The notes beneath the pieces were generated by a model. The model worked only from the letters and a program-made list of their open reading frames with translations, had not been told where the DNA came from and searched no databases. Source: Bacteroidales bacterium (GTDB lineage Bacteria; Bacteroidota; Bacteroidia; Bacteroidales; F082). Taken from it: 41,291 nt of DNA. The translations under genes and the position numbers were made by a program. The stretch spans positions 1 to 41,291 of the forward strand of contig JAFOBJ010000034.1 of NCBI GenBank assembly GCA_017381865.1, in the 5' to 3' direction. Shown in pieces: positions 24,159 to 31,698 of the stretch. How positions within the stretch are numbered: the stretch's first letter is position 1; the number at the start of each line of letters is the position of its first letter.

Positions 24159-24288
24159 GTAGAGACGCGTCGAACACACAAATGAAATAAAACAAGGAGT
24201 GTTTGACACGTCTTGATGGGATAATATAACGAGAGACGTGTCAACAACCTCTTTTTATATTTTTATGGTGTTGTCGACGCGTCTCTAC
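24159..24288. repeat. nested inverted repeats (REP/BIME-like element)
   Basis: The outer pair is GTAGAGACGCGTCGA (24159-24173) with TCGACGCGTCTCTAC (24274-24288), perfect over 15 bp. The inner pair is TTGACACGTCT (24203-24213) with AGACGTGTCAA (24234-24244), perfect over 11 bp. The arms resemble each other. The element fills most of the gap between the LRR gene and the GH97 gene; no gene is seen in it. Confidence 0.8.
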
Positions 24289-24297
24289 CTAAGACCC

Positions 24298-24332
24298 AAT
24301 TATGCATTAAGCATTATGAATTATGCATTAAA
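24298..24332. repeat. simple ATTATGCATTA-type repeat
   Basis: ATTATGCATTAAGCATTATG-type words overlap the 3' end of the GH97 gene and encode its last residues (YLMHNS). The same word family occurs at 11435-11472. Confidence 0.6.
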
Positions 24333-26446
24333 TAAACCGCGCATCCTCCGCCGGCTGCCATCTTAATAAATAAGGTGTCGTTGGATGATACTGTCTTCTT
24401 TTCTATTTTGTATGAGGTAGGATTCGTCTCCCAATGAGCGTCGTCGCCATCGGAATAAATCGTCGCTTCGTATGATTTGCCTTTCTCTAGGAACGTAAGA
24501 GGAATTTCGATTTCACGCGCCGAGCCGTTCGTGGCCGCTCCTAAAAAGAAATCCTCTCCGGCTCGGCGCACAATCGCTACATATTCTCCAGGCTCGCCCT
24601 GAAGCGCCTCCGACCAGTCGCAGTCGGGATTGAAGTCGCGGAAAAACTGAAACGCAGGATGTCCTTCGTAATGCTCAATCATGTCCGATGCCATCTGAAG
24701 CGGAGAATATAATATCACCCAGTTGGCGAGTTGTTTCGCCAGTGTGGTGTTGACGCGGCTGTTGCCTTTGTCGTTGTCGTTCCATTTCTTACGTTGTGGC
24801 GAGTTACGAGTGTTGTCGAACAAGATGTCGAATGTGCCGGGAGTGTAGTCCATCGGTCCGGCGAGCAGTCGTGTGAAAGGCAGCATGACATGATGTTCTG
24901 GCGGGTTGCCTTCGCTCCAGGCGTTCCATTCCATACCGCGTGCGCCCTCGCGTGTCATCATGTTAGGGTAGGTGCGTCGTATACCAGTGGGTTTGATAGG
25001 CTCGTGTACGTCGAGCGTGATATGATGTTTCGCTGCTGTCTCCACGACTTTTCTGTAATGACGCACGTTGTGTTGTCCGTGGTGATTATGGAAGTCGGGG
25101 AGGCCTCCAGCGTAACCTGTCTTGACGCAGTTGATGCCTTTCTCTTTCGTCCAGCGATATGCTTCTTCTAACTGATTTTCATAGTTGATGATGTTACCGC
25201 CAGTCTCATGGTGTCCGATGACTTCGACATTTTTCGTTTTCGCGTAACGCATGATTTCGTCAATGTCGAAGTCGGCGTAAGCCTTGGTGAAGTCGAAGTT
25301 CTGACGTCCGCCCCAGCTGTCCCATCCTTCGTTCCATCCTTCGAAAAGGACAGCGTCGATGTTGTTATTGGCGGCGAAGTCGATATAACGTTTTGCGTTT
25401 TCCGTCGTCGCGCCGTGACGGTCGCCCATAACCCAGCTCTCCACGCCGAGATGCATTCCCCACCACACTCCGACATATTTCATCGGTCTTATCCACGAAA
25501 GGTCGCCTTCTAAAACGCAAGGCTCGTTGAGGTTTAAGATGAGGTTGGAGTTTATTAGACCGACGGCTTTGTCGGAAATCTGTATTGTACGCCAAGGACT
25601 TATGAAGTTATCTTTTTCAAAGATGGCTTTTATGTTGCTGTTAGGATAAGGAGCGAGTTTTGCTTTGAGCTGTGAGCCTTGAGCTGTGAGCTTCAAAGTC
25701 ATCTCTGGAAAATCCGTCAACGCAGCCTCGTGGATGCTGGCGTAAATTGACACTGACTCTGACACTGACTCAGAACTTATAGACTCATTGACTGATAGAC
25801 TTGTAGACTTGTAGTCTTGTGGTCTTGTGGTCTTAAAAGTAAACGGTGTATTAGCGTCTTCGACTTCATTCAAAGGGAGCGTGCGATATAGCAATTCGTA
25901 AGTCTCGAAACTCGCTGGAATAGACCAAGAAACGCCGTTTTCTTTTATGTTGAAAGTCGTTAGTTCGTCGGTTAGAATTATTTTGTCTGTGTCTTTTACT
26001 TTGTATTCATAACGGAAGCCAAGTCCGTCGTTGAAGAGTCGGAAGCGTATTATGAGATAGGTGCTGTCGATGTTAGCGAGGTGAATCGCCATCTCGTTAT
26101 AATGGTTGCGAATGTTTTTGTTTTCGCCCCAGATTTGTTCCCAAGTCTCGTCTTTAGAAGAAAATTCTGTCTTTATTATTTCAAAAGAATTTTTAAGATT
26201 AAGTCCGTCTTTTGCATCGAAACCTAATTGAGAATCATCGATGAAGATGTTGTCGTCGACTTTTACGTCGTAAAACATTTCGCCTTCGATGTTAGTTTTG
26301 AAAGCGACTTTTATCCTTCCGTCAGGAGAGCTGACTTCATTCTTCGGTGATGAGCAGGAATATAATAATGTACAATTGACAATTAACAATGTGCAATTGA
26401 CAATTAAGAGTGATAGCTTTTTTATTTTTTGGATGATGATATTCAT
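24314..26446 (-). CDS. glycoside hydrolase family 97 (SusB-like alpha-glucosidase), lipoprotein
   Basis: This 710-residue exported lipoprotein (lipobox LLYSC, Cys31) should cleave alpha-glucosides at the cell envelope. Order of regions: N-terminal GH97_N beta-sandwich (SPDGRIKVAF...WGENKNIRNHYNEM), catalytic barrel (GVWWGMHLGVESW, VLFEGWNEGWDSW, VKTGYAGGLPDFHNHHGQH), C-terminal beta domain. Glu residues in HHETGG, VHEPIKPTG and MTREGARGMEWN correspond, as I recall, to the Ca/base and acid positions of inverting SusB, so an inverting enzyme is likely. Two stretches are repeat-derived: the duplicated LLIVNCT in the signal peptide and SVNESISSESVSESVSIY in the N domain. No SusCD genes are adjacent. 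G+C is visibly higher in the last two thirds of the gene. Confidence 0.88.
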   Translation of the reverse strand: MNIIIQKIKKLSLLIVNCTLLIVNCTLLYSCSSPKNEVSSPDGRIKVAFKTNIEGEMFYDVKVDDNIFIDDSQLGFDAKDGLNLKNSFEIIKTEFSSKDETWEQIWGENKNIRNHYNEMAIHLANIDSTYLIIRFRLFNDGLGFRYEYKVKDTDKIILTDELTTFNIKENGVSWSIPASFETYELLYRTLPLNEVEDANTPFTFKTTRPQDYKSTSLSVNESISSESVSESVSIYASIHEAALTDFPEMTLKLTAQGSQLKAKLAPYPNSNIKAIFEKDNFISPWRTIQISDKAVGLINSNLILNLNEPCVLEGDLSWIRPMKYVGVWWGMHLGVESWVMGDRHGATTENAKRYIDFAANNNIDAVLFEGWNEGWDSWGGRQNFDFTKAYADFDIDEIMRYAKTKNVEVIGHHETGGNIINYENQLEEAYRWTKEKGINCVKTGYAGGLPDFHNHHGQHNVRHYRKVVETAAKHHITLDVHEPIKPTGIRRTYPNMMTREGARGMEWNAWSEGNPPEHHVMLPFTRLLAGPMDYTPGTFDILFDNTRNSPQRKKWNDNDKGNSRVNTTLAKQLANWVILYSPLQMASDMIEHYEGHPAFQFFRDFNPDCDWSEALQGEPGEYVAIVRRAGEDFFLGAATNGSAREIEIPLTFLEKGKSYEATIYSDGDDAHWETNPTSYKIEKKTVSSNDTLFIKMAAGGGCAVYLMHNS
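25675..25834. repeat. simple repeats inside the GH97 gene
   Basis: TTGAGCTGTGAGC occurs twice (25675-25695). The stretch 25748-25834 is built of GACACTGACTC, GACTTGTA and GTCTTGTG words. All remain in frame in the GH97 N-terminal domain and encode Ser/Glu-rich and Lys/Ser-rich linkers. Confidence 0.65.
26371..26408. repeat. simple repeat forming the GH97 signal peptide
   Basis: CAATTGACAATTAACAATGTG and CAATTGACAATTAAG are near copies. On the - strand they encode the duplicated LLIVNCT in the hydrophobic core of the lipoprotein signal. Confidence 0.7.
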
Positions 26447-26450
26447 AACA

Positions 26451-26458
26451 CAAAGATA
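26451..26458 (-). promoter_or_regulatory. -7 promoter element directly before the GH97 start codon
   Basis: TATCTTTG on the - strand ends 4 bases before the ATG at 26446, so the message may be leaderless. The -33 element is weak. A GTCAACA-type repeat lies upstream at 26497-26520. Confidence 0.45.
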
Positions 26459-26553
26459 GGATTTTTTGAAAACATAGGATGAATTTTATGGAATAAGTCT
26501 GTTGACTGTTGTCCGTTGACAGAAACATTTGTTAAAAAAACTTTTAAAAAAAC

Positions 26554-26584
26554 ATTGGTTTAGAAAAAATAAATGCTAAATTTG
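26554..26584 (+). promoter_or_regulatory. promoter of the hydrogenase cassette
   Basis: ATTG (26554-26557) is followed by 19 bases and TAAATTTG (26577-26584), close to consensus. The leader to the ATG at 26685 is about 95 bases, long for this window, and leaves room for regulation, although no known riboswitch was recognised. Confidence 0.7.
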
Positions 26585-26684
26585 TTGCTCGATTAAAAAG
26601 GGAAAAAATATTGCGATATTGTCGTGGTATTTTTAAAATTTAATTCGTTTTATATTATTTATCAACAAGATAAAATTTTTTGAT

Positions 26685-26975
26685 ATGACTACTCTTAAAG
26701 TATGCGTCGGCAGTTCATGCCATTTGAAAGGTTCTTACGATGTTATCGAAGCCTTTAAGGAAATATTAAAAAAATATGATGTAGAAGACGTTGTTGATCT
26801 TCAAGCTAGTTTCTGTCTCGGTTTCTGCGCTAAAGGCGTTACCGTAAAAACAGAAGGTTTCGACGAACCAACAGTTCAAAAACTCGGCGAAGACTGCCTC
26901 TTCATCCATAACGTAAACAAAGATAACGCAGAAGAACTCTTCGCAAAAGAAGTTTATCCTTTGTTAGGTTTATAA
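26685..26975 (+). CDS. [2Fe-2S] thioredoxin-fold ferredoxin, NuoE/HydC-like
   Basis: This 96-residue protein has the four cysteines of the NuoE-type [2Fe-2S] centre: Cys7 and Cys12 (C-x4-C in VCVGSSCHLKGS), then Cys44 and Cys48 (C-x3-C in FCLGFCAKG). It lacks the N-terminal helical part of full NuoE. In bifurcating hydrogenases a similar subunit passes electrons between a NuoF-like subunit and the hydrogenase, but no NuoF-like gene is present here. It is the first gene of the cassette, 39 bases before the HydS-like gene. It probably delivers electrons to, or senses redox state for, the following proteins. Confidence 0.83.
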   Translation: MTTLKVCVGSSCHLKGSYDVIEAFKEILKKYDVEDVVDLQASFCLGFCAKGVTVKTEGFDEPTVQKLGEDCLFIHNVNKDNAEELFAKEVYPLLGL

Positions 26976-27014
26976 TCTAAAACATAATTTCGTCGATTTT
27001 TAATTTTAAAAAAC

Positions 27015-28736
27015 ATGGCGGATTATCTAGAATTTAAAAACGCTAAGTGTAAGGACTGCTACAAATGTCTTCGTGAGTGTCCTGTCAAAGCTATCGAGGT
27101 CAAGAATCATCAGGCTAGAATCATCGAGAGCCGTTGTATCTTGTGTGGTCATTGTACCTTGATATGTCCTCAAAATGCTAAGATAGTTCACAGTTCTTTG
27201 AACGAGATAAAGCAGATTCTTAACAGTGGCACAAAAGTCGTTGCAAGTGTTGCACCGTCGTTCCTTTCAAGTTTTGGCTTAAAGGATTTTAACGTATTTA
27301 AAATTGCCTTGGCAAAAGTCGGTTTCTTCGATGCAGAAGAGACTGCTTACGGAGCAGAGCTTGTGACACAGCAATATAAGGCTTTATTAGAGTCTAAACA
27401 ATTCAAGAATTTCATCACATCGGCATGCCCTGCAGTGTGCCGCCTCATCCAAGCTTATTATCCAAAGGCATTGCAATATCTTGCTCCTGTCGACTCTCCA
27501 ATGATAGCTCACGCTAAGATGTTGAGAAAACAGCATCCAGATGCAAAAGTCATCTTCATCGGACCTTGTATCGCCAAGAAACGTGAGGCGATAGAAAGCG
27601 GCATCATCGACGGCGTCTTGACATACGACGATATGCAGGAATTGTTCGCAGAAAAGAATATCGTTCTCGACGAAATTATCAACATTTCTTTGGAAAATAA
27701 GAAAGGCACAGCTTGTCTGTCAAAGGCTTATCCTATAAGCCACGGCATCATCAAGGCGTTTCCTGAACTTCCAAAAGGTTACGACTATATGGCTGTCGAC
27801 GGTCCTGACCGCTGCGTCGATGCGTTGCAAAACATCGACAACCTCGAGAATGTATTTCTTGAGATGAATATCTGTAAAGACGGCTGCGTCAATGGCCCTT
27901 GTAGCCTCAGCGTCAATATCAAAGGTGGTAGCATCAAGGCGACTTCAGATGTGTTGAAATATTATAAAAACGACATCAGGACTTTGGCTCCTCATAAATA
28001 TGAAGAGCACGATATAGACCTTAATAAATTATATCCTCGCATAAGAAACAACAGCATGCCGCCACCGGAACGCGAGATTAAATGTATCTTGGCGAAAATC
28101 GGCAAACATAAACCTGAAGACGAACTTAACTGCTCGGCTTGCGGTTACGACACTTGCCGCGATAAGGCTTGGGCTGTGTATAACGGCTACACCGACGCTG
28201 AGATTTGTCTCCCATATATGCGCGAACGTGCTGAGTCTCTTTCTTATGAAATCATTCAGCATAGCCCTAACGGTATCATCTTGTTGGATTCTGATTTCTA
28301 TATCCAAGATATTAACGATAAGGGTAGAGAACTCCTCGGCATCAACGACCCTCACGCTGAAGGTCGCCACGCTAAAGACTTCTTCAACCTCACCGACTTT
28401 ATCATAGCTTATAACGAAAAACGTAACGTTATGGTAGAGAAGATGTTCGTTCCATCAACAGGTAAGTACGTCGATATGGCGATAACTTATCTTAAAGATC
28501 AGAATATGCTGTTTGGCATCTTGATGGATGTCTCTAACCAAGTTAATTACGATATGGAAATTAATAAGGTAAAGATGGAGACATTGAAGACTACCGACGA
28601 GGTTATTAAGAAACAAATGCGTGTGGCTCAGGAGATTGCGTCACTTCTCGGCGAGACAACAGCAGAGACAAAAGTCGCTCTCTTGAAATTAAAGAAGACA
28701 CTTTCTGACGAACGTATAGAGAAAGGAGATAAGTGA
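27015..28736 (+). CDS. HydS-like [FeFe]-hydrogenase homologue with PAS domain (putative H2/redox sensor)
   Basis: This 573-residue protein has two N-terminal [4Fe-4S] motifs (Cys12-15-18-22 and Cys41-44-47-51). The H-cluster domain has its four ligand cysteines (Cys138 in TSACP, Cys185 in GPCIAKK, Cys287 and Cys291 in ICKDGCVNGP). A further Fe-S motif follows (Cys373, 376, 381, 398 in NCSACGYDTC...EIC), then a PAS domain (about 412-515) and a short helical tail. The usual proton-relay Cys before the first ligand is Ala137, as in sensory group C enzymes. High turnover is thus unlikely, and a sensing role passed to the PP2C protein encoded next (overlapping stop/start) is the best reading. Confidence 0.82.
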   Translation: MADYLEFKNAKCKDCYKCLRECPVKAIEVKNHQARIIESRCILCGHCTLICPQNAKIVHSSLNEIKQILNSGTKVVASVAPSFLSSFGLKDFNVFKIALAKVGFFDAEETAYGAELVTQQYKALLESKQFKNFITSACPAVCRLIQAYYPKALQYLAPVDSPMIAHAKMLRKQHPDAKVIFIGPCIAKKREAIESGIIDGVLTYDDMQELFAEKNIVLDEIINISLENKKGTACLSKAYPISHGIIKAFPELPKGYDYMAVDGPDRCVDALQNIDNLENVFLEMNICKDGCVNGPCSLSVNIKGGSIKATSDVLKYYKNDIRTLAPHKYEEHDIDLNKLYPRIRNNSMPPPEREIKCILAKIGKHKPEDELNCSACGYDTCRDKAWAVYNGYTDAEICLPYMRERAESLSYEIIQHSPNGIILLDSDFYIQDINDKGRELLGINDPHAEGRHAKDFFNLTDFIIAYNEKRNVMVEKMFVPSTGKYVDMAITYLKDQNMLFGILMDVSNQVNYDMEINKVKMETLKTTDEVIKKQMRVAQEIASLLGETTAETKVALLKLKKTLSDERIEKGDK

Positions 28737-29896
28737 TGGAGTTGTGTTTGGAATATGGATGTACCTCGGTGAATAAGTTCGGCGAAGAACTCTGCGGCGA
28801 TAATGTCGTCAGCATGGTCGACGGCGACTATACCACATTGGTGCTCGCTGATGGTCTGGGCAGCGGCGTGAAAGCTAACATTCTTTCCACCCTTACCTCA
28901 AAGATTTTATGCACCATGGCAGCCAATGGCATCGACATCGACGAATGCGTCGAGACTCTCATCCAGACATTGCCGGTATGCCATGTGAGAGGCGTCGCTT
29001 ATTCCACATTCTCATTGATACGCGCTAACAACGAAGGACGAGGTTTCCTATATGAATTCGATAACCCTCAGGCAATATATTATCATAAAGGTAAATGCAC
29101 TGATTTCCAAAGAGAAAAACTGGAGATATGCGGTAAAACTGTTTATAAGTCAGAACTGAATCTTGAGGAAAATGACGTTATCATGGTGATGTCTGACGGC
29201 ACAGTTCACGCTGGCATCGGACAGATTCTTAACTTCGGATGGGAACGCAAACAAATCATGGAACATCTCGACAGAAACCTGAAACCAACGATGTCGGCAA
29301 GAGCGATGGCATGTGTCCTGACAGCAGCGTGCAATGACTTGTATCTCGACAAACCAGGCGACGATACAACAGTGGCAGCGGTGAAGATACGCCCTCGTCT
29401 TAACGTCAGCATCATGGTCGGTCCTCCTGTCGATAAGGAAAAAGACAACTTCTATGTGGAACGTTTCATGGAAGGCGCAGACAAGACTATCGTTTGCGGC
29501 GGAACGAGCTCTCAAATCGTGGCTCGTTATCTCAACAAACCGCTTCGCACTAGCTTCGACTTCCCTGATAAAGACGTGCCGCCAATAGGTTTCATTGAAG
29601 GCGTCGACCTTACAACAGAAGGCGTCCTCACATTACGACGACTCCTTGACCTCTCGGAGAAATATCTCTCTCTTAACGACTTAACACCAAAGACATTCAC
29701 AAAACAAGATGGTGCTTCTCTCTTGGCAAATATACTTTTTGAAGAAGCAACACATATAAAATTCTTCGTGGGACAAAGTGTCAACGTGGCTCACCAAGGT
29801 CTGCCAATCGACATCACCATGAAAATGAAACTCGTAGAGAAACTCGCAGAAAATATGCGTTCTATGGGTAAGATAGTAACATTGAATTATGATTAA
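28736..29896 (+). CDS. SpoIIE/PP2C-type serine phosphatase
   Basis: This 387-residue cytoplasmic protein has the PP2C metal sites: GDN (Asp22), ADGLGSG (Asp39), SDGTVHAG and GDDTTVAAV. This is the order found in SpoIIE-like phosphatases. A C-terminal region of about 150 residues (IMVGPPVDKEKDNFYVERFMEGADKTIVCGGTSSQIVARYL) is of a type seen with hydrogenase-linked phosphatases and may bind a ligand. The start ATG overlaps the previous stop (TGATG) behind a strong AAAGGAG, so it is coupled to the HydS-like protein. It would relay the sensor state by dephosphorylating a partner; no anti-sigma-factor gene is visible nearby. Confidence 0.83.
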   Translation: MELCLEYGCTSVNKFGEELCGDNVVSMVDGDYTTLVLADGLGSGVKANILSTLTSKILCTMAANGIDIDECVETLIQTLPVCHVRGVAYSTFSLIRANNEGRGFLYEFDNPQAIYYHKGKCTDFQREKLEICGKTVYKSELNLEENDVIMVMSDGTVHAGIGQILNFGWERKQIMEHLDRNLKPTMSARAMACVLTAACNDLYLDKPGDDTTVAAVKIRPRLNVSIMVGPPVDKEKDNFYVERFMEGADKTIVCGGTSSQIVARYLNKPLRTSFDFPDKDVPPIGFIEGVDLTTEGVLTLRRLLDLSEKYLSLNDLTPKTFTKQDGASLLANILFEEATHIKFFVGQSVNVAHQGLPIDITMKMKLVEKLAENMRSMGKIVTLNYD

Positions 29897-29905
29897 TTTA
29901 AAGAT

Positions 29906-31348
29906 ATGAGCACAAACAAAAGAGTTTTTGACACAAACGTACAAGTTGTAAAGTACAACGTTTTGAAAGAAGTTATCCGCCGTGCATACGAAGGCGGTTT
30001 GGAAGAAGCATATTATGAAATTCCTAAGGTGATATGCCCAGGTCCAAAACCTCAAATCCGTTGTTGTATCTACAAAGAAAGAACTATCATCCAAGATAGA
30101 ATCAAATTGGCAATGGGTGGCGACAAAAACAACCCTAACCCAGTGGAAGTCATCGACATCGCTTGCGACGAATGTCCAGCAGAAGGCGTAATGGTAACAC
30201 CAGCATGCCGCGGTTGTATGGTCCACGCTTGTCAAGAAGTATGTCCTAAAGGCGCTATCTCAATCGTAAACAAACGCGCTGTCGTCGACAAAGAAAAATG
30301 TATCGAATGTGGTAAATGTTCAAAGGCTTGTCCTTACTCAGCAATCATCATGCAACATCGTCCATGTATGGTAAGCTGTAAAGTGAAAGCTATCACCATC
30401 GATGAAAATAAAAAAGCTAAAATCGACAACGACAAATGTATCTCTTGCGGTGCATGTGTTTACAAATGTCCTTTCGGCGCTATCTCAGACAAATCATACG
30501 TTCTCGACATCATCGATATGTTGAAGAAATCTGAAAACAATACTAAGTATAAAGTATACGCTGTCATAGCTCCAGCTATCGTAAGTCAATGTCGCTTCGG
30601 CAGACCAACACAGGTCGTTACAGCAATCCAAAAGCTTGGTTTCCACCAAGTTGTTGAAGCAGCTCTCGGCGCTGACATCACATTATACCACGAAGCATTA
30701 GAATGGAAAGAAAAAGGTTTGATGACAACATCATGCTGCCCATCATACGTTGCTTTCATTGAAAAGAACTTCCCAGAATTAGTTCAACATATCTCACACT
30801 CAGTATCTCCAATGATTTTGACAGCTCAGATGATTAAACACTCAGACCCAACAGCTAAGTGTATCTTCATTGGACCATGTGCTTCAAAGAAATTCGAATT
30901 CAAATTGCCAAAGACAGGCGGTGCTATCGACTGCGTAATGTCATTTGAAGAATTACAAGCATTCTTGGATGCTCGCGGCATCGACACTGTTGAATGTGAA
31001 GACACTGTATTAGACAACGCTTCATTCTACGGAAGAATCTTCGCTAAGTCAGGCGGTATCGTTCAAGGTCTCCTCGACGTAGCTAAAGAACTTAACGTTG
31101 AAGGTCTTAAACCAATCGTGATGAGCGGCATCGACGAATGTAAAGCTAACTTGATGAAGCTTAAATTCGGCAAGGCAACAGAAAACTTCTTCGAAGGTAT
31201 GGCTTGCGAAGGCGGCTGCTTGAACGGACCACTCTGTATCACACACAGCCCTCGTAACATCGTCGACGTTGATAAGTACGGTAACGAAGCAAAAGAAAAG
31301 ACAATCCATAATTCTGTTAAGTTGTACGAAATGACAACGAAAGAATAA
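29906..31348 (+). CDS. [FeFe] hydrogenase, group-B-like, monomeric
   Basis: This 480-residue enzyme should couple ferredoxin oxidation to H2 release in the cytoplasm. The N-terminal part has Cys-rich Fe-S sites (Cys132-135-138-142, Cys154/158, Cys178-181-184-188). The H-cluster motifs are complete: TSCCPSYV with relay Cys277 and ligand Cys278, GPCASKKFEF with Cys325, and MACEGGCLNGP with Cys434 and Cys438. The Tyr in place of Trp after TSCCP and the layout of the N-terminal Fe-S sites fit group B rather than the classical group A enzymes. It is last in the cassette, 9 bases after the phosphatase. The maturation genes hydEFG are not in this window. Its codon use is strongly biased, so it is probably highly expressed. 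Confidence 0.87.
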   Translation: MSTNKRVFDTNVQVVKYNVLKEVIRRAYEGGLEEAYYEIPKVICPGPKPQIRCCIYKERTIIQDRIKLAMGGDKNNPNPVEVIDIACDECPAEGVMVTPACRGCMVHACQEVCPKGAISIVNKRAVVDKEKCIECGKCSKACPYSAIIMQHRPCMVSCKVKAITIDENKKAKIDNDKCISCGACVYKCPFGAISDKSYVLDIIDMLKKSENNTKYKVYAVIAPAIVSQCRFGRPTQVVTAIQKLGFHQVVEAALGADITLYHEALEWKEKGLMTTSCCPSYVAFIEKNFPELVQHISHSVSPMILTAQMIKHSDPTAKCIFIGPCASKKFEFKLPKTGGAIDCVMSFEELQAFLDARGIDTVECEDTVLDNASFYGRIFAKSGGIVQGLLDVAKELNVEGLKPIVMSGIDECKANLMKLKFGKATENFFEGMACEGGCLNGPLCITHSPRNIVDVDKYGNEAKEKTIHNSVKLYEMTTKE

Positions 31349-31441
31349 CACAGACACAGACGCTGACTATTGACACAGACACAGACTATTGACACAGACT
31401 AGTCAGAGTCAAAAGTCAGAGTCAGAGTCAAAAGTCAGAGT
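31349..31441. repeat. simple repeat array (ACACAGAC and GTCAGAGTC words)
   Basis: The stretch directly after the hydrogenase stop is made of CACAGACACAGAC, GACTATTGACACAGAC and GTCAGAGTCAAAAGTCAGAG. No gene is present. A terminator follows. Confidence 0.75.
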
Positions 31442-31454
31442 TCATATAAAAAGG

Positions 31455-31483
31455 CGCGATTCGAAAGAGTCGCGTTTTTTTTT
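31455..31483 (+). terminator. rho-independent terminator of the hydrogenase cassette
   Basis: An 8-bp stem CGCGATTC/GAGTCGCG (one T-G wobble) with a GAAA tetraloop is followed by nine T. Confidence 0.9.
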
Positions 31484-31543
31484 GAACTAAGAACTAAGGC
31501 TTTTGAACTAAGAACTTTTGCTGATAGCTGACAGTTGATAGCT
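31484..31543. repeat. simple repeat (GAACTAAGAACT and TGATAGCTGACAG words)
   Basis: Two word types follow the terminator: GAACTAAGAACT, repeated with GAACTTTTG variants, and CTGATAGCTGACAGTTGATAG. No gene is seen up to aspA (31699). Confidence 0.65.
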
Positions 31544-31601
31544 AGCATAAAAAACTGCAAAAAAAACATGTAAAAAAAATATCCTAAATAGAAAAATATA
31601 G

Positions 31602-31609
31602 TATATTTG
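31602..31609 (+). promoter_or_regulatory. -7 promoter element of aspA
   Basis: TATATTTG is a full match to TAnnTTTG. The -33 element is A-rich and unclear. The leader would be about 85 bases of A/T-rich sequence. Confidence 0.55.
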
Positions 31610-31698
31610 CACACGTTTAAATAAGGTGTAAAAATCTTATTAAATTAAAACGTAAAAAATAAAAATTAATCACAGAACAGAAATAAAAATAAAAAGAA

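Noticed and set aside
24731-25171. long + strand open frame opposite the GH97 gene
   Set aside because: It is antisense to the conserved catalytic barrel and is explained by the higher G+C there; it has no start context or domain.
29681-30235. 184-residue - strand open frame across the phosphatase/hydrogenase junction
   Set aside because: It lies antisense to two well supported genes with complete motifs, and has no family resemblance.
26685-31348. cassette as a trimeric electron-bifurcating HydABC hydrogenase
   Set aside because: The NuoF-like HydB subunit is absent, and the two hydrogenase-type proteins have sensor-like and group-B-like layouts.
31349-31543. possible CRISPR array after the hydrogenase gene
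   Set aside because: The repeats are short, degenerate and adjoin one another without unique spacers of constant length, and no cas gene is near.
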